The notes beneath the pieces were generated by a model, which did no database searches, was not told the DNA's origin, and was given only the letters and a program-made list of their open reading frames with translations. This document shows, in pieces, positions 7,353-16,783 of a DNA stretch of 43,868 bases. Numbering within the stretch: the first letter of the stretch is position 1; every line of letters begins with the position of its first letter. Made by a program: the position numbers and the translations under genes. The stretch lies in assembly GCA_021323895.1 (NCBI GenBank), contig JAJPKD010000274.1:1-43868 (forward strand), written 5' to 3'. The DNA comes from Acidobacteriota bacterium. Its GTDB lineage: Bacteria > Acidobacteriota > Blastocatellia > Pyrinomonadales > Pyrinomonadaceae.

Positions 7353-8912
7353 ATGGCTCAAGCAAAAAAAGCACTCGCGAAAAAAGCGAAATCATCTCGC
7401 GCGGAGAAACGCGCGCAAACCTATCTCAATTACATCGATGGCCGTTGGGTGCCTACCTCAGGTGGCGAGTACACAGAGAACAGAAATCCCGCCGACACGC
7501 GCGACATCATCGGTCGCTTTCCCCATTCAACTGTGGATGATGTGAACGCAGCGATTGCCGCGGCTGAACGGGCTTTCAATGGCTGGCGGCTGACGCCCGC
7601 GCCGCGCCGCGCCGAGATTCTATTTCGCGTCGGCGAGATTCTCATTCGCGACAAAGATAAATACACTCGCGACATGACGCGCTAGATGGGCAAGGTCCTT
7701 AAAGAAGCCGGCGGCGACGTGCAGGAAGCGATCGATTGCACGTACTACGCGGCCGGCGAAGGGCGACGGCTGCATGGCTTCACGACGCCGGCGGAGATGC
7801 CGGACAAGTTCGCGATGTGCGTGCGACAGCCGGTCGGCCTCTGCGGATTGATCACGCCCTGGAATTTTCCCATGGCGATTCCGTCGTGGAAATTGATGCC
7901 CGCGCTGATCTGCGGCAACACGGTCGTCATCAAACCAGCGGAAGACACGCCGCTTTCAACGTACAACCTGGTCAAAGCCTGCGAAGAAGCCGGCGTGCCA
8001 CCAGGCGTTGTGAATCTGGTAATGGGCAGCGGCTCGACGATCGGCAAGCGGCTTACGAGTCATCCATCGATTCGTTTGATCTCGCTGACCGGATCGACTG
8101 AGACGGGCCGGATCGTTGCCTCGGCATGCGCCGAGCGAAACGCGATCTGCTCGCTGGAGATGGGCGGCAAGAACGCGATCATGATCATGGATGACGCGGA
8201 CGTGGACAACGCGGTCGAAGGCGCGATTTGGGGAGCATTTGGAACCTCGGGACAACGTTGCACCGCCTCGTCGCGACTGATCGTTCACAAGAAAGTTTAC
8301 AAACAGTTCAGCAAGAAGTTGGTTGATCGGGCGAAAGCCTTGCGCATCGGCAACGGCGCCGATCCCAAAGTCGATGTCGGACCTGTGGTCAACCCTAACC
8401 AGGTCGAAACGATAATGAACTACATCGACATCGGGCAGAACGAAGACGGCGCAACGCTCGCGTGCGGTGGGCACCGGCTGACCAAAGGCGACTACGCGCA
8501 CGGATATTTCATCGAACCGACAGTTTTCACAGATGTCACGCCCGACATGCGCATCGCGCAGGAAGAAATCTTTGGACCGGTCACTTCGGTGATTCCGGTT
8601 AAGTCACTTGATGAAGCGATCGAAGTCGCCAACGGCGTGCAGTACGGATTGTCAGCGGCGATTTACACTCAGGATGTGAATCGCGCGTTCCATGCGATGA
8701 ACGACATCTACACCGGAATCTTCTACGTGAACGCTTCCACCATCGGCGCTGAAGTTCATCTGCCGTTCGGCGGCACGAAAGGCACCGGCAATGGTCACCG
8801 CGAAGCCGGCACGCAGGTGCTGGACATCTTCTCAGAATGGAAGTCCGTTTACGTCGATTACAGCGGCAAGCTCCAACGCGCGCAAATCGATAATAAGAAA
8901 GCGATCGGATAA
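7353..8912 (+). pseudogene. NAD-dependent aldehyde dehydrogenase with an in-frame TAG
   Basis: This family oxidises aldehydes to acids. The reading frame runs without shift from ATG 7353 to 8912 (519 codons plus stop), but TAG at 7683-7685 splits it into 110 and 408 residues. The surrounding text reads TRDMTR[19 protein letters not shown]. The family usually has Glu here (TREMGKVL), so a GAG to TAG change is the simplest explanation. Both sides look normal: NYIDGRWVP near the start, then LITPWNFP, catalytic Glu (LEMGGKN) and Cys (SGQRCTA), and IFGPV. An ATG directly follows the TAG, so a 408-residue fragment lacking the first 111 residues could be made. A GTG at 7308 would add 15 residues encoded by the repeat; 7353 is preferred. 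The substrate is unknown. Confidence 0.88.
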
Positions 8913-8995
8913 TTTATCAAAGCTTCCCGCTCGCACCCCCCATTGGTTTCCGATGCGGCCTTGATTTTCCACAGTTTCACAGTTACCGTGAGATT

Positions 8996-9244
8996 ATGAA
9001 GAACATCACCGTAAGTGTTAACGATGAAATCTATCGACGTGCTCGTCGTAAGGCTGCTGAACACAATACGTCTGTGAGCAAGCTTGTCGCTGAATACTTG
9101 CGGAGCCTTACGAGGGATGAAGAGCTTCGCGCTGAGCGCACCAAGCGACTTCAGAAACTGTTTGCTGAAGTCGATCGAGATCCAAAGCGACGTCGGGCGG
9201 GTCGGCTGAAACGCGAGGACATTTACCAGCGTGGTCTTCGTTGA
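8996..9244 (+). CDS. VapB-like ribbon-helix-helix antitoxin
   Basis: An 82-residue protein that should neutralise the PIN toxin encoded next and repress the operon. The N-terminal ITVSVNDEIYRRARRKAAEHNTS part, read as strand ITVSVNDE then helix IYRRARRKAAEH, and SVSKLVAEYLRSL form a ribbon-helix-helix DNA-binding fold. The C-terminal half is highly charged (RAERTKRLQKLF) and probably wraps the toxin. The ORF overlaps the toxin start by 14 bp. The upstream gap is 83 bp and I see no convincing promoter in it. Confidence 0.85.
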   Translation: MKNITVSVNDEIYRRARRKAAEHNTSVSKLVAEYLRSLTRDEELRAERTKRLQKLFAEVDRDPKRRRAGRLKREDIYQRGLR

Positions 9245-9641
9245 CACCAACATCCTGCTCTACGCCGCGGCTAATGAACCTGCTGAACGCGCGAAATCAC
9301 TAACTGCCAGGCGAATTCTTGAAACTGAGGCAGTGGCGTTGTCAGCGCAGGTGCTTCAGGAGTTCTATTGGAACGCCACTCGGCCTCACAAACTAGGTTT
9401 CAATCGCCAACGAGCAATGACCTTCATAGAAGTCTGGAAATTGTTTCCTTTTCAACCCACGACTCTCGGAATTATCGAAGACGCACTATTTCTCAGTGAA
9501 CGCTTCCGCATTAGCTACTGGGATGGGGCAATAATTGCGGCGGCGCGACACCTGAACTGCGACACTATCTATACTGAGGATCTTAACGATGGCCAGGATT
9601 ATGAAGGCGTTATTGCCGTCAATCCTTTTGTGAAGCGATGA
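9231..9641 (+). CDS. VapC-like PIN-domain toxin (RNase)
   Basis: A 136-residue PIN-domain nuclease, the toxin of a type II VapBC pair. The acidic metal-binding residues are in place: Asp5 ([10 protein letters not shown]), Glu44 (LQEFYWN), Asp98 ([11 protein letters not shown]) and Glu116/Asp117 (TEDLNDGQ). The start is GTG at 9231, inside the end of the antitoxin gene, so translation is coupled. The stop overlaps the lepA start as ATGA (9638-9641), which ties lepA expression to the module. Such modules are often mobile, but the base composition does not differ obviously from its neighbours. Confidence 0.9.
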   Translation: MVFVDTNILLYAAANEPAERAKSLTARRILETEAVALSAQVLQEFYWNATRPHKLGFNRQRAMTFIEVWKLFPFQPTTLGIIEDALFLSERFRISYWDGAIIAAARHLNCDTIYTEDLNDGQDYEGVIAVNPFVKR

Positions 9642-11437
9642 CCACTGAACGCATCCGCAACTTCTCGATCATCGCGCACATTGATCACGGCAAATCCACG
9701 CTGGCTGATCGTTTGCTTGAATTGACCGGCGCAGTGACTGGCCGCGACATGGAAGCGCAGGTGCTCGACGATATGGATCTCGAGCGCGAGCGCGGGATTA
9801 CGATCAAAGCGCACGCGGTGCGGCTGGACTACAAAGCGCGGGACGGGCAAAAGTACCTGCTCAATTTGATCGACACGCCGGGGCACGTCGATTTCTCATA
9901 CGAAGTTTCACGGTCGTTGTCCGCCTGCGAAGGCGCGCTGTTGGTCGTCGATGCTTCTCAAGGCGTCGAGGCACAGACACTGGCGAACACCTATCTGGCC
10001 ATCGAAAACAATCTCGAACTGATCCCCGTCATCAACAAGATCGATCTGCCTGGGGCTGAGCCTGAGCGCGCCATGGAAGAGATCGAGCATTTCATCGGCC
10101 TCGGCACGCACAACGCAATTCTTACCAGTGCCAAAACCGGCCAGGGAGTGCCCGATGTTCTGGAAGCGATCGTACGCGACGTGCCGCCGCCGAAAGGCGA
10201 CGCGGATGCGCCTTTGAAGGCTTTGATTTTTGATTCGTGGTACGACTCGTATCGCGGCGTGATCGTTTTGTTTCGCGTGATCGACGGCCTGATTCGTCCG
10301 GGCATGAAGATTCGTTTTATGAGCGCGGGCCGCGATTATCAGGTTGATACGCTCGGAGTGAATCGGCCGCGGCCGGCGCCGATCGATCAACTCGGTGTTG
10401 GTGAAGTAGGCTTCCTGACCGCTTCAATTAAGACCGTAGCCGACGTGCAAATCGGCGACACGATCACCGAAACTGCGCGACCTACGACTGAACCTTTTCC
10501 TGGCTATCAGGAAATCAAGCCCATGGTTTGTGCGGGACTCTATCCTGTGGACACAAACCAATACGAAGAGCTGCGCGATGCGATGGACAAGCTGCGCTTG
10601 AATGACGCGTCGTTCTTTTACGAACCCGAGTCGTCCACCGCTCTCGGTTTTGGTTTTCGTTGTGGCTTCCTCGGACTGCTGCACATGGAGATTGTGCCAG
10701 AGCGTCTGGAGCGCGAGTTCAATCTCGATCTGATCACCACGGCGCCCGGCGTGCGCTATAAAGTAACTACCACTGACGGCCAGGTCACGGAAATTGATTC
10801 GCCGGCAAAGATGCCCGAGCCTGGCCGGCTGGCGAAGATTGAAGAGCCCGCCATCCGCGCGACGATCCTCACTCCGGAAGAACACTTGGGCGGAATCCTG
10901 GCGTTGCTGGAAGAAAAGCGCGGAGAGCAGAAAGGCTTTGAGTACATAACCTCGAATCGAGTGATGCTGACCTACGAACTGCCGCTGAACGAAATCGTTC
11001 TCGACTTTTACGATCGCTTGAAGTCAACTTCGCGGGGATACGCTTCGCTCGATTATCACCTCGCCGGTTATTGGGAAAGCGATCTGGTGAAGCTGGACAT
11101 CCTGGTTTCCGGCGAGCCCGTCGATGCGCTTTCGCTGATTCTTCATCGCGACACTGCGGCCGCCAAAGGCCGGGCCCTCGCGGCGAAAATGAAAGAGCTA
11201 ATCCCGCGGCAGCTCTTCGAAGTCCCCATCCAGGCGGCCATCGGCGCAAAAATCATCGCGCGCGAAACTGTGAAAGCCATGGGCAAGAACGTGATCGCGA
11301 AGTGCTACGGCGGCGACATCACACGCAAGCGCAAGCTGCTCGAGAAACAGAAGGAAGGCAAGAAGCGCATGAAGAAAGTCGGTCGGGTTGAGATTCCTCA
11401 GGAAGCGTTTCTAGCGGTGTTGAAGGTGAATGAGTAG
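9638..11437 (+). CDS. lepA: Elongation factor 4 (LepA), ribosome-associated GTPase
   Basis: LepA is a conserved translational GTPase related to EF-G that acts on the ribosome under stress or during subunit biogenesis. It has 599 residues, the normal length. G motifs are clear: AHIDHGKST (G1) at residues 11-19, RGITI (G2/switch), DTPGHVDF (G3) and NKIDLPGA (G4). The C-terminal domain, unique to LepA, is intact and ends [20 protein letters not shown], read as [11 protein letters not shown]. Its ATG overlaps the vapC stop by 4 bp, so it is translated from the toxin mRNA unless an internal promoter exists. The next ORF begins at or shortly after its end. Confidence 0.97.
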   Translation: MTTERIRNFSIIAHIDHGKSTLADRLLELTGAVTGRDMEAQVLDDMDLERERGITIKAHAVRLDYKARDGQKYLLNLIDTPGHVDFSYEVSRSLSACEGALLVVDASQGVEAQTLANTYLAIENNLELIPVINKIDLPGAEPERAMEEIEHFIGLGTHNAILTSAKTGQGVPDVLEAIVRDVPPPKGDADAPLKALIFDSWYDSYRGVIVLFRVIDGLIRPGMKIRFMSAGRDYQVDTLGVNRPRPAPIDQLGVGEVGFLTASIKTVADVQIGDTITETARPTTEPFPGYQEIKPMVCAGLYPVDTNQYEELRDAMDKLRLNDASFFYEPESSTALGFGFRCGFLGLLHMEIVPERLEREFNLDLITTAPGVRYKVTTTDGQVTEIDSPAKMPEPGRLAKIEEPAIRATILTPEEHLGGILALLEEKRGEQKGFEYITSNRVMLTYELPLNEIVLDFYDRLKSTSRGYASLDYHLAGYWESDLVKLDILVSGEPVDALSLILHRDTAAAKGRALAAKMKELIPRQLFEVPIQAAIGAKIIARETVKAMGKNVIAKCYGGDITRKRKLLEKQKEGKKRMKKVGRVEIPQEAFLAVLKVNE

Positions 11438-11504
11438 TTTTCTTTTTGTGGCCACGACAGTCTTTTTTGACTGGGCAAATTCAAGTTGTTATAAGCTGCA
11501 GTCG

Positions 11505-11906
11505 ATGCCCGACTTTAGACCCGATCCGACGGGTCCAAAATTCCCAGATCAATGTTGCCGGTGTCTTAAGCGATCCGAGACGGTGTATTGGCACAGGGTC
11601 AAGACTACTAGTACGAAGACAAAATACGCGTTGCCGATTTGCCATAATTGCGACAGACACTACGGCCTCGTGAAGCGCCGATTCCTGATGATCATCCTGC
11701 CTTTCTTGTTGTTGGCTCTCGTCATGATGATCGCATCATATCCACTCGATCGACTCATGTTGTTGGCGGTCGGCTTCGGGATCACGGTGCTGGCGATGTT
11801 ATTCATCATGATCGGCAACCAATTCGCGACGCCGGCATCGGAAACTGAACTGCGTTTCCGAAACAAGGACTACCAGGCACTATTCGAGAAAATGAATCGC
11901 AACTGA
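11505..11906 (+). CDS. Zinc-ribbon membrane protein, function unknown
   Basis: I do not recognise a named family. From ATG 11505 it has 133 residues. The N-terminal part carries two cysteine pairs, QCCRCLKR and PICHNCDRHYG, forming a probable four-Cys zinc ribbon in the cytoplasm. Two adjacent transmembrane helices follow (RFLMIILPFLLLALVMMIAS and LMLLAVGFGITVLAMLFIMI). A short tail ends KDYQALFEKMNRN. An alternative ATG at 11430 overlaps the lepA stop (ATGAGTAG) and would add 25 residues of no obvious character. The short gap suggests cotranscription with lepA. Confidence 0.7.
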   Translation: MPDFRPDPTGPKFPDQCCRCLKRSETVYWHRVKTTSTKTKYALPICHNCDRHYGLVKRRFLMIILPFLLLALVMMIASYPLDRLMLLAVGFGITVLAMLFIMIGNQFATPASETELRFRNKDYQALFEKMNRN

Positions 11907-11978
11907 TGATTGTTTGAAAGGATTAAGAAACTCCGCGAACGCCCGCGGCAAATTGCATCGTAGATCGTTAAAGCAATC

Positions 11979-12488
11979 TTGAACGAACCAAATCCTAACC
12001 GGCGTCCCACCAAACTCGTGACTATCTATTGCGACGGCTCGAGCCTTGGCAATGGTCGCGATGCGGCGCGCGCAGCCTCAGTCGCACTGCTGGGCTACCA
12101 GGGAATCTGGCGCGCGTTTGGAACTTATCTCGGGCAAGCCACGAATCAGCAGGCTGAGATCGCCGCGGCGGCACTGGGCCTCGAAGCTTTGAAAGAACCT
12201 TGCCGGGTAGCCGTGCACACCGATTCGCGTTACGTGATTGAAACCATGAAGGGCAATTTGCGCCGTAAGACCAATCACGATTGGTGGAAGCGTCTGGATG
12301 AAGCTGCTGCGCGTCACCAAATCGATTGGCAATGGTCGCAGGGTCATGTCGGCCACGTGATTCAGGAAGCGGCGGACAAAGCCGCGCGCAAGATCGCCGC
12401 GCTTGGCCACGTCGAGCCGGCAGTTTTGCAAGATGCGGTCGACAAGATCGGCGTGATCGAGCCGGAAGAAGATACGGATCTTTTTTGA
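11979..12488 (+). CDS. rnhA: Ribonuclease HI family protein
   Basis: RNase HI cleaves RNA in RNA-DNA hybrids. The product has 169 residues with the catalytic carboxylates expected of the fold: Asp in IYCDGSSLGN, Glu in NQQAEIAAA, Asp in VHTDSRYVIETM and Asp in EAADKAAR. The conserved His lies in SQGHVGH. After the catalytic core there is an extra tail of about 30 residues ending in an acidic stretch (EPEEDTDLF). The start is uncertain: TTG at 11979 gives the full frame, and a GTG at 12018 would trim 13 residues. It stands between two non-operonic gaps. Confidence 0.85.
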   Translation: MNEPNPNRRPTKLVTIYCDGSSLGNGRDAARAASVALLGYQGIWRAFGTYLGQATNQQAEIAAAALGLEALKEPCRVAVHTDSRYVIETMKGNLRRKTNHDWWKRLDEAAARHQIDWQWSQGHVGHVIQEAADKAARKIAALGHVEPAVLQDAVDKIGVIEPEEDTDLF

Positions 12489-12505
12489 GAATTAGCGTCA
12501 TAGTA

Positions 12506-12551
12506 CCGACTTCAGTCGGGCCTTTGTCACGCAACCCCCAACTGAAGTTGG
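12506..12551. repeat. REPIN-like pair of small hairpins
   Basis: CCGACTTCAGTCGG at 12506-12519 and CCAACTGAAGTTGG at 12538-12551 are each a perfect 6-bp hairpin. The second is the inverted relative of the first (consensus CCRACTTCAGTYGG). Flanking bases are also related in inverse (TAGTA before the first, TGATAACT after the second). The pair starts 18 bp after the RNase H stop. Confidence 0.7.
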
Positions 12552-12623
12552 CTCTGATAACTCGCCCTCACTCTCGCTTTCTTTTTCCCACGAATCTATA
12601 ATCAGGCAACCGGCAAACCTTAA

Positions 12624-14648
12624 GTGCCCTTCTCAATCGAGAATATCGTGTCAGTTCAGTCGCAAAATTCTGGATCAAGCGGCAAGTCGCTGTTTCTCTG
12701 CCTGATGGCGCTAGTCGTCATCGCTATGTGTGCGCCTTGGATTTGCGCGCAAACTGCCGCGCGCGGTTGGGAATGGCAGAATCCGCTGCCGCAAGGCAAT
12801 GCGATCAGCGCGATTCGCTTCGCGAGCGACAAACTGCACGGCTGGGCGGTTGGCGCGGACGGCGTGATTCTCTACACGAACGATGGTGGGTTCCGTTGGG
12901 AGTATCAGCCAACGCGACTCGTCAATGCCTTGAATGGGCTCTACGTTTTTGATCGCCAACACGCGTTCGCGGTGGGCGCGCGCGGACTAATCATCGAGAC
13001 AAAAAACGGCGGCGAGAGATGGGCGGAAGTCCCGACGGCTTCAAAGGATCATCTCTACGCGATTACGTTTGCAAAGGACAACCCGCAGCGCGGCTGGGTA
13101 GTCGGAACTTATGGTTCGATTCTGGCGACGACGAACGGCGGCTTAACCTGGACCGCTCAGAAGACACCGACGCGTGCACATCTCTATTCAGTTTCCTTCA
13201 TCAACAAGAATCTCGGAGTCGCGGGTGGCGATCGCGGCACGGTCCTGCGCACCGGCGACGGCGGCAAGCACTGGAAAGAAGTAGTGCGTCTCGGCAGCTT
13301 GCCGTTCACTTGTGTGGCGTTCATTTCCGAAAAGCGGGCGATGGCCGTCGGCTATGGCGGACGAATTATCGCTAGCGAAGATGGCGGCACGATTTGGGAA
13401 CCAACGGACAGTTTGATTAGCGACGACTTGCTGTCGGTTTATTTTGTTGACGAACAGCACGGATGGATCACGACCAACAACGGCGTCGTGTTGAGCACCG
13501 TCAACGGCGGAAAGATCTGGCTGCCCGCAAGCGTGAGAACGAACCCGCGCCTGGTAACGATTTATTTTGCCGATTGCGACACGGGATGGACCGCCGGCAG
13601 TGATGGCTTAGTTCTGCGCAGCGATGATAGCGGGCTTGGCTGGTCACGACTCACTGATGGTGGCCGCGACGACGTCGCCGACATCACATTCATCGATAGC
13701 AATCGTGGTTGGGCTGTCGGCAGTCGCGGAAAAATCTTGTACACGCGTTCCGGTGGCAAGTTCTGGACTTCGCAAATTACGCGCACGACGGCGCATCTCG
13801 ACGCGGTTACTTTCATCGATGAGAAGAACGGTTGGGTCGTCGGCGACGAAGGAACGATTCTGCACACAGCGAACGGTGGCGCATCGTGGGAACCGCAGCA
13901 AAGCAACATCAGCGATCAGTTGCTCGGCGTTTGCTTCATCAACGAGAAGATCGGTTGGGCTGTTGGCGCGCGGGGCTACGTGCTGAAGACCGAAGATGGC
14001 GGCAACATTTGGATTGTGCAGCCGGCGGGAACGCGCGCGTGGCTCGAAGACGTTAAGTTTTTTGATGCGAAGCGGGGGCTGGCAGTCGGCTCAGGCGGGA
14101 CGATCCTGCGGACTGAAGACGGTGGCGAAACGTGGACCAACGTTTCTGCGAATTTGAAAGAGTGGCTGCACGCGATCGCTTTCGCGGATGGAGCGCGCGG
14201 ATACATCGTCGGCGAAAAGGGAATCATCCTGCGCACCGACGATGGCGGCAAGACCTGGAAGGACCAGGAGACGAACGTCAAAACAAACCTGTTCGCAATT
14301 TCAGTCGCGTCGCGCGACGATGTTTTGTTCGCCGGCGATCAAGGCCGCGTGCTGGCCACCAACGATGGCGGCGTAACCTGGGAAGCCCAACCGACGCTAA
14401 CCAGCTCGCCGCTTTTCGCCGTTGTGTACCGGGGTGGTGCGAACGCGTGGGTCGCCGGACGCGGCGGGGCGATTTTGCGGCGCACCGCGGAGGTCGCGAC
14501 AATCAAAATCTCCGGACCAAAAGGAAACGGCAACGCAACGGGTCTACCAAAACTGAAGGGCCAGGAAAACAGCCAACAGTTGAATCTCGACAGCAGCGAC
14601 GATATACCGCGCGCCGTGCCGCCGATACGAAAACCGGCTAAGCCTTAA
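12624..14648 (+). CDS. Secreted YCF48/BNR-type double beta-propeller protein
   Basis: A 674-residue secreted protein. The signal segment is near residues 21-43 (SLFLCLMALVVIAMCAPWICAQT), with possible cleavage after ICAQ. About 13 clear repeats of roughly 42 residues follow, each with GWAVG and a closing IL-T-DGG-TW motif, plus one degenerate repeat near residue 615. Fourteen repeats would make two seven-bladed propellers. This is the fold of photosystem II assembly factor YCF48, but no photosynthesis gene is present, so a sialidase-like or binding propeller role is more likely. The tail (residues 625-674) is low-complexity and polar. The start is GTG at 12624. An ATG at residue 28 would cut into the hydrophobic signal segment. 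Confidence 0.85.
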   Translation: MPFSIENIVSVQSQNSGSSGKSLFLCLMALVVIAMCAPWICAQTAARGWEWQNPLPQGNAISAIRFASDKLHGWAVGADGVILYTNDGGFRWEYQPTRLVNALNGLYVFDRQHAFAVGARGLIIETKNGGERWAEVPTASKDHLYAITFAKDNPQRGWVVGTYGSILATTNGGLTWTAQKTPTRAHLYSVSFINKNLGVAGGDRGTVLRTGDGGKHWKEVVRLGSLPFTCVAFISEKRAMAVGYGGRIIASEDGGTIWEPTDSLISDDLLSVYFVDEQHGWITTNNGVVLSTVNGGKIWLPASVRTNPRLVTIYFADCDTGWTAGSDGLVLRSDDSGLGWSRLTDGGRDDVADITFIDSNRGWAVGSRGKILYTRSGGKFWTSQITRTTAHLDAVTFIDEKNGWVVGDEGTILHTANGGASWEPQQSNISDQLLGVCFINEKIGWAVGARGYVLKTEDGGNIWIVQPAGTRAWLEDVKFFDAKRGLAVGSGGTILRTEDGGETWTNVSANLKEWLHAIAFADGARGYIVGEKGIILRTDDGGKTWKDQETNVKTNLFAISVASRDDVLFAGDQGRVLATNDGGVTWEAQPTLTSSPLFAVVYRGGANAWVAGRGGAILRRTAEVATIKISGPKGNGNATGLPKLKGQENSQQLNLDSSDDIPRAVPPIRKPAKP

Positions 14649-14703
14649 TGACGATCGCGGCTTGCCAGCTTAGGATTTCTTAATCACCTGGGCTATAAAT
14701 ATC

Positions 14704-14720
14704 TCGCTGCTATGCAGCGA
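14704..14720. promoter_or_regulatory. Perfect hairpin directly before the fumC start
   Basis: TCGCTGCTATGCAGCGA forms a perfect 7-bp stem with a TAT loop, ending 7 bp before the fumC ATG. It takes the place where a Shine-Dalgarno would be expected. It could be a lone REP hairpin or a translational control element. Confidence 0.45.
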
Positions 14721-14727
14721 CGAACGC

Positions 14728-16137
14728 ATGTCTCAAGAATCTCCAACTCAAAAACCAAACAAACGTATCGAGTCCGATTCGATGGGCGAGATCGCGGTGC
14801 CGTCCGATCGTTATTTGGGCGCGCAGACTGAGCGCAGCCTGCATCACTTCAACATCGGCTTTGATGTGATGCCGCGCGAAATGATTCGCGCCTTTGGCAC
14901 TTTGAAAAAGGCCTGCGCGCTGGTGAATCAGGATCTCGGAAAGCTGCCGGCTGATAAAGCAAAGCTGATCGTGCAGGCCTGCGACGAAGTGATCGAAGGC
15001 AAGCTCGATGCGCAATTTCCGTTGCGCGTCTGGCAAACCGGCAGCGGCACGCAGACGAACATGAACGCGAACGAAGTCATCTCGAATCGCGCCATCGAGA
15101 TCGCCGGCGGCGTCATGGGCAGCAAGAATCCGATCCATCCCAACGACGACGTGAACATGTCACAGTCTTCGAATGACACGTTCCCGGCGGCCATGCACAT
15201 TGCCGCGGCCGAGCAGATGAACAAGTTGATCCCGCGCGTGAAGGAAGTTCGCGATGCCATCGATGACAAAGCGAAAGAGTTCAAAGACGTCGTCAAGATT
15301 GGCCGCACGCACTTGCAGGACGCGACGCCTTTGACTGTTGGCCAGGAGATGTCCGGTTGGGTCAGCTTGCTTGAGCGAGATATCGATCGCCTGTGGGATG
15401 CTCTCGAAGGGTTATACGATCTGGCGATTGGCGGCACGGCTGTCGGCACCGGCCTGAATGCTCATCCTGAATTCGGAGAACGCGCGGCGAAGAAGATCGC
15501 GGAACTCACCGGCCTTCCCTTCAAATCTCATCCGAACAAATTTGCGGCGCTGTCAGCGCACGACGAGATTGTCTTCGCGAGCGGCGCGTTAAAAACTCTG
15601 GCAGCTTCGCTGATGAAGATCGCCAACGACATTCGCTGGCTGGCTTCCGGGCCACGCTGCGGCCTCGGCGAGTTGGTGATTCCGGAAAACGAACCCGGCT
15701 CGTCGATCATGCCCGGCAAAGTTAATCCGACGCAGAGCGAAGCGATGACCATGGTCGCCGTGCAGGTGATGGGCAACGACGCGGCGATTGGTTTCGCGGG
15801 CTCGCAAGGCAACTTTGAATTGAATGTGTTCAAGCCGGTGATGATTCACAACCTGCTGCATTCAATTCGCCTGATACATGACGCGTGTTATGGCTTCGTC
15901 GAGTACTGCATCTCGGGCATGACGATCAATCGCGAGAAAATCGATGAACATCTGCGCGATTCGCTGATGCTCGTGACCGCACTCAATCAACACATCGGCT
16001 ATGACAACGCGGCGAAGATTGCCAAGAACGCGCACAAGAAAGGAATCTCGCTGCGCGAATCGGCGGTCGAATTAGGTTTGCTCACCGGCGAACAATTCGA
16101 TGAGTGGGTCAAACCGGAAGAGATGACGCATCCCTGA
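14728..16137 (+). CDS. fumC: Fumarate hydratase, class II
   Basis: FumC interconverts fumarate and malate in the TCA cycle without an iron-sulfur cluster. It has 469 residues, the normal length. Family signatures include the substrate-binding [13 protein letters not shown] region, [11 protein letters not shown], the [12 protein letters not shown] segment and the SS-loop [16 protein letters not shown]. The C-terminal domain ends [16 protein letters not shown]. It is a stand-alone gene: a hairpin precedes it and a long inverted-repeat element begins 5 bp after its stop. Its oxygen stability fits an aerobic lifestyle. Confidence 0.97.
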   Translation: MSQESPTQKPNKRIESDSMGEIAVPSDRYLGAQTERSLHHFNIGFDVMPREMIRAFGTLKKACALVNQDLGKLPADKAKLIVQACDEVIEGKLDAQFPLRVWQTGSGTQTNMNANEVISNRAIEIAGGVMGSKNPIHPNDDVNMSQSSNDTFPAAMHIAAAEQMNKLIPRVKEVRDAIDDKAKEFKDVVKIGRTHLQDATPLTVGQEMSGWVSLLERDIDRLWDALEGLYDLAIGGTAVGTGLNAHPEFGERAAKKIAELTGLPFKSHPNKFAALSAHDEIVFASGALKTLAASLMKIANDIRWLASGPRCGLGELVIPENEPGSSIMPGKVNPTQSEAMTMVAVQVMGNDAAIGFAGSQGNFELNVFKPVMIHNLLHSIRLIHDACYGFVEYCISGMTINREKIDEHLRDSLMLVTALNQHIGYDNAAKIAKNAHKKGISLRESAVELGLLTGEQFDEWVKPEEMTHP

Positions 16138-16141
16138 CGCC

Positions 16142-16279
16142 ATCCGCAGATTACGCCGATTGCACAGATAGAAAGTTAGGCTTTAGATCAGGTCGAAGAA
16201 GTTGACACCTGCGGACTCGTAATGCTCGGTCTTCTTGTTGATTGATTCTTAATCTGTGCAATTTGTGTAATCTGCGGAT
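16142..16279. repeat. Paired inverted repeat, TCCGCAGATTAC family, copy 1
   Basis: Two 28-bp arms, 16142-16169 and 16252-16279, are inverted copies. The outer 13 bp (ATCCGCAGATTAC) and the inner 11 bp (ATTGCACAGAT) pair perfectly around a 4-bp mismatch. The spacer is 82 bp. It begins 4 bp after the fumC stop. The same family recurs at 24222-24320. Confidence 0.8.
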
Positions 16280-16291
16280 AGCCCGCTCAAA

Positions 16292-16320
16292 CTGACAAAT
16301 CACCCGCCAGAGCTTATAAT
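16292..16320 (+). promoter_or_regulatory. Strong sigma70-type promoter for hsp20
   Basis: CTGACA at 16292-16297 and a perfect TATAAT at 16315-16320 are spaced by 17 bp, 50 bp before the hsp20 ATG. No CIRCE-type inverted repeat is visible around it. Confidence 0.65.
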
Positions 16321-16369
16321 TCATTCAAACGAACCCCGTTTAATTCAGATCAAGTTTGGAAGTGTTGCT

Positions 16370-16759
16370 ATGTCCGGCGAATCTCTTGAACGTTACTTCC
16401 GCATGATTCGTGACGATCGCCGCACCCGGCCTTCGGGCCGCTTGTGGTGTCCCGCTGCCGATGTGTATCGGACCCAGGATGGCTGGATCGTGAAAGTCGA
16501 TCTGGCCGGCATCAAACCTGCTGACGTGGAAATTAAGATAGACGATGACATCCTGCGCATCAGCGGATCGCGACGCGACGGTATTTGCGGCGAAGGCGTG
16601 TCGCACTATCAACTCGAAACTACTTACAGCCGGTTTGAAAAGATGATTCAGTTTCCCCGTTCGATCGAACATGCCTCGATCGATCGTGACTATCGTGACG
16701 GCTTACTGATTTTGCGGCTCCGCGAAGAACAGGAGCAGGCTCGGGCAGCGAAGCGTTAA
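16370..16759 (+). CDS. Small heat shock protein (Hsp20/alpha-crystallin)
   Basis: A 129-residue ATP-independent holdase that binds unfolding proteins in the cytoplasm. The alpha-crystallin domain spans about residues 25-120: PAADVYRTQDGWIVKVDLAGIKPADVEI, read as PAADVYRTQDGW and VDLAGIKPADVEI. It continues ILRISGSRRDG and ends in DGLLILRLREEQ, in place of the more usual GVL motif. The C-terminal I-x-I anchor is missing or replaced by a charged tail (EEQEQARAAKR). GGAAG precedes the ATG. lon starts 24 bp downstream, so the two are probably cotranscribed as a proteostasis pair. Confidence 0.93.
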   Translation: MSGESLERYFRMIRDDRRTRPSGRLWCPAADVYRTQDGWIVKVDLAGIKPADVEIKIDDDILRISGSRRDGICGEGVSHYQLETTYSRFEKMIQFPRSIEHASIDRDYRDGLLILRLREEQEQARAAKR

Positions 16760-16783
16760 CGCAATCGCATTCATAAAAATTTC

